Origin: Anaerolineae bacterium
GTDB lineage: Bacteria; Chloroflexota; Anaerolineae; Aggregatilineales; JAFGMM01
DNA: 37,713 bases
Assembly: GCA_016927535.1 (NCBI GenBank)
Contig: JAFGMM010000231.1
Coordinates: forward strand, 1-37,713
Direction of reading: 5' to 3'
This document shows positions 15,304 through 22,808 of this stretch, one piece after another. The position numbers and the translations under genes are program-made. Below the pieces are notes generated by a model. The model made no database searches and had not been told where the DNA came from. It saw nothing but the letters and a program-made list of their open reading frames with translations. Numbering within the stretch: position 1 is the first letter of the stretch; each line of letters opens with the position of its first letter.

Positions 15304-17966
15304 ACCCCCTCCTCGGCTTGTTCCTCTGTTGTTGTCTTCTCTTCTCCGCACTCCCACGCGCGCCCGTCGATCAGCTTTCCCAGCAGCGCGCGCTCCCCGG
15401 CAGCGTCGCTCACCTCGCCGTCGAGCCACGCATCGCGCAGCCGGCCCAGCAGCCACCTGAAGCATGGCCCCGGCTCCAGGCCCAGCGCTTTGAGGTCCTC
15501 GCCGGTCGTCACCGGGCGCACCTCCCGCAGCCGCGCCGCATACGCCGCGATTGGTTCGCGCGCCGCCTCGCCCGCCGCCGCCCACAGCGCGGCCAATCCC
15601 TCATCGCCCAGCGGCGCCAGCCAGCGGGCCAGTTCGCTGGGGCGTTGGTGGGTCTCGAGCGCGGGCATGTACTGCACATAGACGCGCCGCGCCTCCACCA
15701 CGCCCTCCACCGTGCGCCGCTTGACGCGCAGCCGCCGGCACACGGCGCGCTGGTCGGCCTCGGCGAGCCGCAAAGTCATCAGCATAAAGTACGGCAACTC
15801 CCACCAATTCGCGCCGCGCGCCGGGTCGGCGAGCGCCGGCCAGGCCGGCCGCATCCGCGCCGCGCGCAGCGCAGCCATCGCCGCGCACAGCCAGTCATCC
15901 ATGCCCAGCGCCGGGTGGATCTGCGCCAGCACGCCCAATTCGTCCAGCCGGGCCAACGCCATCTCCGGGCGCGCCTCGGCCAGGATCGCTTCGAGTTCGT
16001 GGCGGATGCGCGCGCCGCTCACCCGGTCCAGCATCGGCAGCGCCGAACCGATTAGTTCCAGCGTGCGCGGCTCAATCGTAAAGCCGAGCCGCTGTTCCAG
16101 GCGCGCCGCGCGCAGCATGCGCGTCGGGTCATCGACGAAGCTCAGGCTGTGCAGCGCCCGGATGACCTTGTTTTGCAGGTCGCGCTCGCCGCCCCAGAAA
16201 TCCAGCAGTTGGCCCAGCGGCGGCGGCGCCAGCCGCAGCGCCAGCGTATTGATCGTAAAGTCGCGGCGGTGCAGGTCCAGCTTGATCGAGCTGTGGTGCA
16301 CGGTCGGCAGGGCGGTCGGGTGCTCGTAGAACTCATCGCGCGCCGTCGCAAAGTCGATCACTTTGGGGACGCCCGGCCTGCCGCCGTACTCCCCCCCTGT
16401 CAACTGCCACTTCGCCGTCCCGAAACGCTCATGGCTCACGTAATGGCCGCCGAAGCGCGCGCACAAGCGCTGCACCAGCTTGATCGCGCCGCCTTCCACC
16501 ACGAAGTCGATATCGTTCTTGCCGGGCACGCCGAGCAGCAGGTCGCGCACGAACCCGCCTACTACGTAAAGCCCCATGTTCAGCCCCGCCGCCGCCGTGC
16601 TCACGGCGCGCACCATCGCCATCGCGTCGGGTGTCAGCGCCCCCTCCAGCAGCGCCGCCATCTCGGCCCGCCGGGCGGTCGAAACGCCGCTCCACTGGTT
16701 GATCAAATCGGTGCGCGTCACCACGCCCAGCAAGTCGCCGTCGCCGTTGATGACCGGCACCTGCCCCCAGCCCGACTCGATCATCACCCGGCGCAGCCGC
16801 CCGACCGTATCGCCCGGATGCACGGTGACCGCGCCGCTTTTCATCAACTCGCGCACCGGCGTATCGCCCAGGCCGTGGTCGATGGCGCGGTCTACCGCGT
16901 GCCGGGTCACCAGGCCCACCAACTGGCTGCCGCGCAGCACCGGGTAGCCCTCGTGACCGGTGCGCCGCATCCGCTGCTCCACCGCTTCGGCGGTCTCGTC
17001 CGCATCAACCGTCAGCACGCCGTAGGACATCAAATCGCCTACGGTGGCGCGCGGCTGCACCGCCGCCGCGAGCGCCCGGATCAACTGGGCGCGCGCCTCC
17101 GCCATCGTGCGGTCGCGCACCAACGCCGCCGCCGCGCGCCGGTGGCCGCCCCCGCCGAACTGCTCGGCGACCTGCGACACGTCCACCTCGTCGGTGGTGC
17201 TGCGCGCCACCAACTGCAAGCGGTCTGGGTTCTTCAACTCCACCAGCATAAACAGCCCCGCCGGCTCCAGCATGTCGCGCAGCCGGTGCGCGACCGTCGA
17301 AAGCTCCTCTACCATCTCCGGCGCGGCGGCGGTTGCGACGACGACCGGGTGCCCTTCCACGTCGAGAGTTTCGGCGTTTTCGAGCAGCCGGTCGAACAGC
17401 TTATGCTGGTCGTCGCTCATCGGCATCGCCATAAACCGGCGCACCACGTCCAAATCGGCGCCCTGTTCCATCAGCCACGCCGCGCAGTGCGCGTCGCGCG
17501 GCGTGGTGGTGCCGTAGGTCAGCGCGCCGGTATCCTCGTACAGCCCAAGCAGCATGAGCGTCGCCTCGACCGGCGAGAGCGCGACGCCGCGCGCCCGCAA
17601 CTGCTCGCCCAGCAGCGTCACGTTTGCGCCGACCGGGTCGCCGGTAAAGCGCCAGTAATCCGGCATATCGTCGCGCGCCGGCCCGTGATGGTCGATAAAC
17701 GTAATCGGCGTCGTGGGGCGCATGCCGCGCACCGTGCGGACGCTCTGGGTATCGACGATGGTCACGTGCTCGACGCGCCGGCGCCGGAGGTCGCCCGGCT
17801 CGACAAAAGGGAAGCGGTCACCGTACAGGGCCAGGAACTCACGCACGTTCCGGTTAAGGCGCAGCGAGAGCACCGGGATGGATTCCGGATCGAGAATGTG
17901 CGCCGCAAGCTGCGAGGCCACGGCGTCGCAGTCGGCGTTTTCGTGCGTGAGGATCAATTTAACCAA
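15279..17966 (-). CDS. DHH-CBS-tRNA nucleotidyltransferase (CCA/A-adding) fusion
   Basis: Multidomain protein of 895 residues beginning with TTG (GGAGG nine nt upstream; no nearby ATG). Residues about 1-300 are a DHH phosphoesterase: HENADCDA (8-15), VDTQ (71-74), DHH (92-94), the GLYEDTG block and the DHHA1 signature GGGGHRRAAA. Two CBS domains follow (about 308-365 and 372-428), which usually bind adenosine nucleotides. About 465-895 is a class II nucleotidyltransferase of the PolyA-polymerase/CCA type: YVVGGFVRDLLLG, NDIDFVVEG (Asp485/Asp487 as metal ligands), RRDFTINTLA and DDPTRMLRAARL. The same architecture occurs in large A-adding enzymes such as that of Aquifex. It should add all or part of the 3' CCA to tRNA. 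Whether it adds CCA or only A depends on whether a separate CC-adding enzyme exists elsewhere. Coupled to the GNAT gene. Confidence 0.9.
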   Translation of the reverse strand: MVKLILTHENADCDAVASQLAAHILDPESIPVLSLRLNRNVREFLALYGDRFPFVEPGDLRRRRVEHVTIVDTQSVRTVRGMRPTTPITFIDHHGPARDDMPDYWRFTGDPVGANVTLLGEQLRARGVALSPVEATLMLLGLYEDTGALTYGTTTPRDAHCAAWLMEQGADLDVVRRFMAMPMSDDQHKLFDRLLENAETLDVEGHPVVVATAAAPEMVEELSTVAHRLRDMLEPAGLFMLVELKNPDRLQLVARSTTDEVDVSQVAEQFGGGGHRRAAAALVRDRTMAEARAQLIRALAAAVQPRATVGDLMSYGVLTVDADETAEAVEQRMRRTGHEGYPVLRGSQLVGLVTRHAVDRAIDHGLGDTPVRELMKSGAVTVHPGDTVGRLRRVMIESGWGQVPVINGDGDLLGVVTRTDLINQWSGVSTARRAEMAALLEGALTPDAMAMVRAVSTAAAGLNMGLYVVGGFVRDLLLGVPGKNDIDFVVEGGAIKLVQRLCARFGGHYVSHERFGTAKWQLTGGEYGGRPGVPKVIDFATARDEFYEHPTALPTVHHSSIKLDLHRRDFTINTLALRLAPPPLGQLLDFWGGERDLQNKVIRALHSLSFVDDPTRMLRAARLEQRLGFTIEPRTLELIGSALPMLDRVSGARIRHELEAILAEARPEMALARLDELGVLAQIHPALGMDDWLCAAMAALRAARMRPAWPALADPARGANWWELPYFMLMTLRLAEADQRAVCRRLRVKRRTVEGVVEARRVYVQYMPALETHQRPSELARWLAPLGDEGLAALWAAAGEAAREPIAAYAARLREVRPVTTGEDLKALGLEPGPCFRWLLGRLRDAWLDGEVSDAAGERALLGKLIDGRAWECGEEKTTTEEQAEEGVWSSSTNR

Positions 17967-17994
17967 AATGCCTTTGCCTCCAGTCTATATCCTA

Positions 17995-20900
17995 TTACGG
18001 CGCATCGCTTGCCCAAATCGTGAGCGTCTGGCCGCGCGCCGCCAGCGCCGGGTCGAGAATGGGCAGCGGGCGGCCGGTGAAGTGATCGTACACCAGCAGT
18101 TCGAGCCGGGCGCGCTGACCTTCGGCTGCCTGGTCCGGAGCGACCAGCGTGTGCCGGTCGGTGACTGTGCTGCCCCACGTCCACTTGAGCGTAGGGATCG
18201 CGCCGGTCGCCGGGACGTGATCGCTCTGCGCGCGCCATGCCCATTCGCTTTCTATTAAGTCTACTTTAACTACGTCATCTTCTGCCAGTGGGTACGCCGC
18301 GCGGAAGCGCAGCGCCGTCTCGATGCGCGCGCCCGGCGTTAAAGCCGGCGGCGCATCGACCTGTACGCCGGTCAGCACGACGCCGCTCCCCAGCGGTACG
18401 TAGCGGTCGCCGGGCTGCGGGCCGGGCAGATCAACGCTGTAGCCCACCGCCAGGCCGAACGGCCCCATCACACGTTGGAGGCAGAGGCAGTCGGCGGCCT
18501 GGAGCGCCAGCCGCACCCGGTCGATACCGGGCGGCAGGTCGTGCGCGGTGCTGAAGTAGTCGCCGGGGTGGGCGCGGAAGCGCTGCTCGTCCAGCGCCAC
18601 ATCGCCCCGGCTCAGCGTGATATCGTAATCGGCCCAGCCCGCCGCGCCCCGGTAAGACCAGTGCAGGTACAGGCGCGCGCGCCCCGGCAGCGACAAATCA
18701 TAATCGTAGCCGGTCAGCGTCAGGCCGTCCTCGAAACGGTCGTGGCGCGGGTGCTCCGTGACCACGGGCAGCGCCGCTCGCGGCGATGCGCCGCCGTCGT
18801 AGCGCGCAATGCGCACGCGCGCGCCGCCTTCGGCTGTGAGCAGCGGCGTGATGCCGTCGATCCCCTGCGTGTACAACCCGGCCCACAGCTCGACGCCGGC
18901 CGGCAGCCGGTCGAGCGTGTAGCGCGCCAGGAGGATATCGCCGGGCCGCGCCTGCGCCGCCGCGAGCCGTACATCGTCCTGGCGCACCACCTGCCCCGCG
19001 CCGTCGACGGCGTGAATGAAGCTCGTCACATCTTGCCCAGGCGTCACATCGACCCGCCACGCCAGCGTCACCGTAACCGGCGCGTAGCCGCCCGGCGCGT
19101 CGATGCGCGGCCCGCCGGCCAGTCTCACGCCGCCCGCAAAGTCAACGGCCAGCGGCGGCAGTTCCGGCGGGATATCGCGGCGCGGCGCGCGGCGCACCAC
19201 CCAGCCCGGCCCGCCGACCTGCGGCTCGAAGACGCAGCCGCTCGCCGCGTAGGCGTCGGGGTAGTAGCTCTGCACCACGACCGGACGGCCCGCCGCCAGG
19301 TACTCGCCGGCCCGGCGCGCCCACGTCGCCGCGAGCGGCTCCGCGCCGGCGGGGTAAACGTACACGACTGCTACATCCGGGCGGCGCGCCTCGATCTCTT
19401 GCAGATACCACAGCGCCGTGCTCCAGTGCCAGTTGGCGAGCAGCACAGCGTCCGGCGGCGCGGCGTCGAGCAGGCTCTCGGCGAAGCGGCGCGTGTGGGC
19501 GTCGCCGGCGCGGTAGACCATGCCGGGGAGGTTCGCGGCGGCGGTCAATGCGCCGCCCAGTAAAACCAGCGCGGTCAGAATATTCACCACGGAGACACAG
19601 AGGACACGGAGAGAAGAAGACGGAGAGGAATGTATAGAAAACTCTGCGCCCTCTGTGTCTCTGTGGTGAAAATCTTCTTTCCTCCCCCACGTCCCGACCA
19701 GCCACCCCACGCCCGCCGCCAGGCACACGTAGGCCGGGATCATGTACTCGACGGTCTGCGGCGCGCGGTAGGTGGCCGCGACGAAAGTATGCAGCGCAAA
19801 CGCGCCGCCCAGCGCGAACAGCAGCCCGCGCGCCCGCCACAGCATCAACAGCGCCGCCAACAGCGCCGCCGCCAAGACCAGCCCGTGCCACTGGAACGCC
19901 AGCACCTCGCCGAGCGTGCGCAGCCGGGCGAGCAGTTCGTCCGGCGCGCGCACGTAGAACAGGTCGCCGGCGAAGCCGCGCGCCAGCACGTGCTGCCAGA
20001 AGCCCGCCCAGGTGCGCAGGTCCGCGCCGATTCGGTCAACCGCCGGGCCGAGCGCCGCCGCGCGCAGCGGCAGGTAGAGCCACGGGAGAAATCCCAGCGC
20101 GAAGGCGATGCCCGGCTTGAGCCAGCGGCGCGGCGCGCGCAGCAGCGACCGGTCGGCGGCGAGCAGCGCCAGTACGAATATCCCGGCGACGAAGACAATC
20201 GAGGCGTGGTGCGTAATGCCAAGCCCCAGACAGAGCGCGAAGCGGGTGAGTTTCCCCTCTCCCCTAAATCCCCTCTCCCACAAGGGGAGAGGGGACTTTC
20301 GGAGCGCGCTCCGGCCCCCTTTCCCCCCTTGTGGGGGGAAGGGCTGGGGATAGGGGGGGGGATAGGGGGTGTTTAGAGAAGCGGCAGCCGCCCGCCGGTA
20401 GGCCAGCAGCGCATCCAACAGCAGCGCGACGAAAAGCGCGGTCATCGGGCGGACGCCGGCCTGTGCGGCGGTGGTCCAAAAGCTGGTCGCTGCGCCAAGC
20501 ACGAGCGCGGCGGCAAGCCCGGCCTGCGGCGAATGCGTCTCGCGGCGGACGGCGCGGCACACCACGGCGAGCGCCAGCGCGGCGCTCAGCGCCGAGAACA
20601 GATTCGCGCGGTGCGCCGGCGCGCCCGGCAAGAACTGCCCGAACAGCCAACCGAGAGCAGTATAGAGCGGGTAGCCGGGCGGGTGCGCGATGCCCAGCCC
20701 GGCCAGCGTGAGTTGAAATTCGCCCTCGTCGGCGGGCAGCAGGCCGGGCGCGCCGGTCGCGGTGTAGACGGCGAACGCGGCCAGCACGACCAACACCTCC
20801 CAGCCCATGCCGTCCGGGAGGCGCGCCGCCGCCAGCCACGCCGCCAGCGCCAGCACGCCCGTGACGCCGGCGGCTGCCGGGTCGGCGCCGGGATACAGGA

Positions 20901-21135
20901 TGTAGATCACCAGCGGCAGCGCCGGCCATACGGCACCGGTCAGGCACGCGAGCGCAAATCCGCCGGCCATGCCCGCCGCCAGCGCCAAGACGAAAAGCGG
21001 GACGATACCGGCGCCCGGCCCGGCAAACTCCGGCAGCACCCGGCTGAGATAAAGGCCGCATAGCAGTCCGGCGGCCAGGCGGCGTACATTGGGGTCGGCG
21101 GCGAGCCGCCGGACCGGTGTCATAGGCTTATCCAT
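17995..21135 (-). CDS. DUF2723-family polytopic membrane protein, GT-C-like
   Basis: Membrane protein of 1046 residues from the ATG at 21135 (MDKPMTPVRR; the next Met five codons on is possible). The ORF track starts 20 codons earlier without a ribosome site. The N-terminal half has many hydrophobic helices and the DUF2723 signature ADEGEFQLTLAGLGIAHPPGYPLYTALG (about 135-162), whose acidic pair in the first outer loop resembles the catalytic site of lipid-phosphosugar GT-C glycosyltransferases. The C-terminal half (about residue 560 on) is a soluble, beta-rich, probably extracytoplasmic region. Two low-complexity segments interrupt membrane loops: about 254-295 (PYPPPYPQPF...PLPLWERGF) and a second (HHRDTEGAEF...LRVLCVSVV). 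Both are encoded by dispersed repeats inserted in frame. Donor and acceptor are unknown. The gene starts 28 nt upstream of the CCA gene on the same strand. Confidence 0.85.
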   Translation of the reverse strand: MDKPMTPVRRLAADPNVRRLAAGLLCGLYLSRVLPEFAGPGAGIVPLFVLALAAGMAGGFALACLTGAVWPALPLVIYILYPGADPAAAGVTGVLALAAWLAAARLPDGMGWEVLVVLAAFAVYTATGAPGLLPADEGEFQLTLAGLGIAHPPGYPLYTALGWLFGQFLPGAPAHRANLFSALSAALALAVVCRAVRRETHSPQAGLAAALVLGAATSFWTTAAQAGVRPMTALFVALLLDALLAYRRAAAASLNTPYPPPYPQPFPPQGGKGGRSALRKSPLPLWERGFRGEGKLTRFALCLGLGITHHASIVFVAGIFVLALLAADRSLLRAPRRWLKPGIAFALGFLPWLYLPLRAAALGPAVDRIGADLRTWAGFWQHVLARGFAGDLFYVRAPDELLARLRTLGEVLAFQWHGLVLAAALLAALLMLWRARGLLFALGGAFALHTFVAATYRAPQTVEYMIPAYVCLAAGVGWLVGTWGRKEDFHHRDTEGAEFSIHSSPSSSLRVLCVSVVNILTALVLLGGALTAAANLPGMVYRAGDAHTRRFAESLLDAAPPDAVLLANWHWSTALWYLQEIEARRPDVAVVYVYPAGAEPLAATWARRAGEYLAAGRPVVVQSYYPDAYAASGCVFEPQVGGPGWVVRRAPRRDIPPELPPLAVDFAGGVRLAGGPRIDAPGGYAPVTVTLAWRVDVTPGQDVTSFIHAVDGAGQVVRQDDVRLAAAQARPGDILLARYTLDRLPAGVELWAGLYTQGIDGITPLLTAEGGARVRIARYDGGASPRAALPVVTEHPRHDRFEDGLTLTGYDYDLSLPGRARLYLHWSYRGAAGWADYDITLSRGDVALDEQRFRAHPGDYFSTAHDLPPGIDRVRLALQAADCLCLQRVMGPFGLAVGYSVDLPGPQPGDRYVPLGSGVVLTGVQVDAPPALTPGARIETALRFRAAYPLAEDDVVKVDLIESEWAWRAQSDHVPATGAIPTLKWTWGSTVTDRHTLVAPDQAAEGQRARLELLVYDHFTGRPLPILDPALAARGQTLTIWASDAP
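19583..19670. repeat. 88-bp inverted-repeat element inserted in frame in the DUF2723 gene
   Basis: Ends are TTCACCAC...GTGGTGAA, with an extended imperfect inverted repeat (GAGACACAGAGG against its complement, about 27 bp in total). This is the 'caccacrgagacacagag' dispersed element that occurs intergenically in many bacterial genomes. Here it lies inside coding sequence and is translated as HHRDTEGAEF...SLRVLCVSVV without breaking the frame. Confidence 0.8.
20251..20375. repeat. Compound palindromic repeat inserted in frame in the DUF2723 gene
   Basis: Two C/G-run stem-loops separated by a short GGAGCGCGCTCC palindrome. The first (about 20251-20299) matches about 73-114 in reverse complement. 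The second (about 20315-20359, CCCTTGTGGGG core) matches the second module of the dnaK-dnaJ element. Paired stem bases change together between copies. It encodes PYPPPYPQPF...SPLPLWERGFRGEGK and keeps the reading frame. Confidence 0.8.
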
Positions 21136-21278
21136 GCGCCCTATTGAACCGTAAAGTCGGCCAGTAAGCCAGAACTCATATCGAGACGAGCGCACGAGCG
21201 CCGAGTTTCTGGATTGGCGTATAGACGTATAATGGAGGTTGTGCTAAGCGACAATTTTGGGATGTAGGAGTTATGGTG

Positions 21279-21812
21279 ATGTTGAAATCTACAGCGAGGT
21301 TGTTGGGGTTGCGGGTGTTGATCGTGCTGCCGGCGCTGCTTGCCGCTTGCGGGACGCCGGCCGCAGGGCCTACGTCGTATCCGACCGTGACGCCGCGCGC
21401 GGTCCCATCCGGCCCGATGAAGCTGGTCGCGGGATGCGAACTCGCCGACCTGGACGACTGGAGCGAGCGCGCGGCTTACCTGGCGGAGGCGTTCGGCGGC
21501 GTGATGCTGCAAGCCATCGACACGCCGCGCACGGAACTAGAGCCGCTGTTGAGCCAGATGGATGCATACAAGCGCAGCATCAACGATTTGATCGTGCCGG
21601 CAGACTGTGCAAAAGAAACTCACGAACTGCTGAGCGCGCTGGCAGCGGAAGTAACCGGCGCGTTCGAGGCGGCGCGCGCCGATCCCGCCGCCGATGTGCA
21701 GTCTGTTGTCACGCGCGCCCAGGCTACCTTGCAGTTGATTCGGGCCCGCATCGCCGACCTGACCACGCAAATGCAGGCGACCTATGATGCCGCCGACGCC
21801 GGGTTGCAGTAG
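21279..21812 (+). CDS. Small lipoprotein of unknown function
   Basis: Unrecognised lipoprotein of 177 residues. The start at MLKSTARLLG is chosen because AGGAG lies 8 nt upstream; the in-frame ATG two codons earlier is only 2 nt from it. A hydrophobic signal ends in the lipobox LLAAC, followed by a short Pro/Thr/Ser linker. The rest (about 45-177) is mostly helical, with heptad-like runs (LSALAAEVTGAFEAARADP, TRAQATLQLIRARIADLTTQM) and two cysteines (GCELADLDD and PADCAKE) that could form a disulfide. No enzyme motif is seen. It is divergent from the DUF2723 gene and lies upstream of, but apparently not in, the rpmH operon, whose own promoter follows. Confidence 0.75.
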   Translation: MLKSTARLLGLRVLIVLPALLAACGTPAAGPTSYPTVTPRAVPSGPMKLVAGCELADLDDWSERAAYLAEAFGGVMLQAIDTPRTELEPLLSQMDAYKRSINDLIVPADCAKETHELLSALAAEVTGAFEAARADPAADVQSVVTRAQATLQLIRARIADLTTQMQATYDAADAGLQ

Positions 21813-21866
21813 CCGAAGAGCCGATGAAGACAAGGCTTGTCATATGTCCCGTAATTATAAACGAAT

Positions 21867-21895
21867 TTGACCCACCTCCACCCATGAGATATACT
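21867..21895 (+). promoter_or_regulatory. Strong promoter of the rpmH operon
   Basis: TTGACC (21867-21872), a 17-nt spacer and TATACT (21890-21895) are close to the sigma-70/A consensus, with a start site expected near 21902. It would drive rpmH, rnpA, yidD and the genes behind them. Confidence 0.8.
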
Positions 21896-21927
21896 CACCG
21901 ATTGTAAAAAATATGGTCAGCAATTAC

Positions 21928-21945
21928 CCCGTCAATCTTGACGGG
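21928..21945 (+). promoter_or_regulatory. Leader hairpin upstream of rpmH
   Basis: CCCGTCAA and TTGACGGG form an 8-base inverted repeat in the predicted rpmH leader, 20 nt before the ATG and followed by TTATTTT. It resembles a small intrinsic terminator or attenuator placed between promoter and gene. It could limit transcription or act on translation; only the structure is seen. Confidence 0.5.
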
Positions 21946-21965
21946 TTATTTTGAGGTTTGCAACT

Positions 21966-22139
21966 ATGCCTAAGCGCACTTATCAACCCAAAAAGCGCCG
22001 GCGCGCCCGTGTACACGGGTTCCGCCAGCGCATGTCAACCCGGAACGGTCGGACCGTGCTTCGCCGCCGCCGCGCTAAGGGCCGCTATGCCCTGACCGTG
22101 GCGCCCAAGCACGCCAAGAAAGTGAACTGGAAGTCCTAA
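21966..22139 (+). CDS. rpmH: 50S ribosomal protein L34
   Basis: L34 of 57 residues, a basic protein of the large ribosomal subunit. The start at [10 protein letters not shown] fits the conserved L34 N-terminus and has GAGG about 9 nt upstream; the ORF-track extension (MRFAT) is not used. Conserved blocks are [38 protein letters not shown] and LTV. A C-terminal extension ([12 protein letters not shown]) goes beyond the common 44-47 residues. It opens the classic rpmH-rnpA cluster and is preceded by a strong promoter and a leader hairpin. No dnaA or DnaA-box cluster is visible upstream. Confidence 0.97.
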   Translation: MPKRTYQPKKRRRARVHGFRQRMSTRNGRTVLRRRRAKGRYALTVAPKHAKKVNWKS

Positions 22140-22149
22140 GCCCCAGGCT

Positions 22150-22536
22150 ATGCAGAGGCGCTTACGGTTGCGCCGCATGTCGGATTTCGCCCGGCTGCGC
22201 GAATGCGGACGGACGCAGCGGCATCCGCTTATCATTCTCAGCTATGCCGAGAACAACTTGGAGCACAACCGTTATGGGTTTATCGCAGGCCGCCGGCTGG
22301 GGAAGGCGGTAAAGCGCAATCGCGCCCGCCGCTTGATGCGTGAAGCCGTGCGCTGCTGCCATCCCAACCTCCATCCCGGCTATGACATCGTGCTCATTGC
22401 CCGGACGGCGATTGTCGGTCAGCCCTTTGAGGCTGTGGATGCGGCGGTGACCAACCTGCTGGCGCGTGCGCAACTGTTTACGACCGCGCCGGTCCCCGGC
22501 GGCGCCGCCGGGGACCGGGCTTCTGACTCTTACTAA
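22150..22536 (+). CDS. rnpA: Ribonuclease P protein component
   Basis: RnpA of 128 residues, the protein cofactor of the RNase P ribozyme that removes tRNA 5' leaders. The signature [28 protein letters not shown] (41-68) holds the conserved RNR motif that contacts the RNA subunit and pre-tRNA. The N-terminus ([17 protein letters not shown]) matches the family's substrate-leader binding region. A Gly/Ala/Pro tail follows the conserved core. It begins 10 nt after the rpmH stop and its stop precedes yidD by 14 nt. Confidence 0.96.
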   Translation: MQRRLRLRRMSDFARLRECGRTQRHPLIILSYAENNLEHNRYGFIAGRRLGKAVKRNRARRLMREAVRCCHPNLHPGYDIVLIARTAIVGQPFEAVDAAVTNLLARAQLFTTAPVPGGAAGDRASDSY

Positions 22537-22550
22537 GGATGGGATATGCG

Positions 22551-22808
22551 ATGCGAACCATCGCGCTGGCCCTGATCCGGCTCTACAGAAAGTTTGTTTC
22601 GCCGGCCCTGCCGCCGGCCTGCCGGTTTACCCCGACCTGCTCGATGTATACTTACGAGGCCATCGAGCGCTACGGCTTTTTGCGTGGAAGCTGGATGGGG
22701 GCCAAGCGCATCGCGCGCTGCAATCCCTGGAACCCCGGCGGCTATGACCCGGTGCCCGACCTAGATCACCGGCGCCGCCATACACACGAAGTAAAGGAGC
22801 GACCTTGA
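22551..22808 (+). CDS. yidD: Membrane protein insertion efficiency factor YidD
   Basis: YidD of 85 residues, a small membrane-associated protein that helps YidC/Sec insert inner-membrane proteins. The core is diagnostic: [35 protein letters not shown], with the two conserved cysteines, and [15 protein letters not shown]. The ATG at 22551 (MRTIALALI) is preferred over the ATG at 22539 because GGGA lies 6 nt upstream and the N-terminus then matches the family. The gene overlaps the next gene by 4 nt (TTGA), so translation is probably coupled. Confidence 0.95.
   Translation: MRTIALALIRLYRKFVSPALPPACRFTPTCSMYTYEAIERYGFLRGSWMGAKRIARCNPWNPGGYDPVPDLDHRRRHTHEVKERP

Noticed and set aside
15304-15585. 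N-terminal 94-residue extension of the GNAT ORF
   Set aside because: It lies out of phase within the CCA gene and has a Gly/Arg/Ala-rich shadow composition; the GTG at 15303 has a good ribosome site.
16149-18023. 624-aa plus-strand ORF opposite the DHH-CBS-CCA gene
   Set aside because: Very His/Arg/Gln-rich with no recognisable motif; the opposite strand has a full multidomain protein.
21813-21965. Possible oriC or DnaA-box cluster upstream of rpmH
   Set aside because: rpmH is often near the origin, but no dnaA gene and no repeated TTATCCACA-like boxes were seen; the AT-rich stretch is explained by a promoter and leader.
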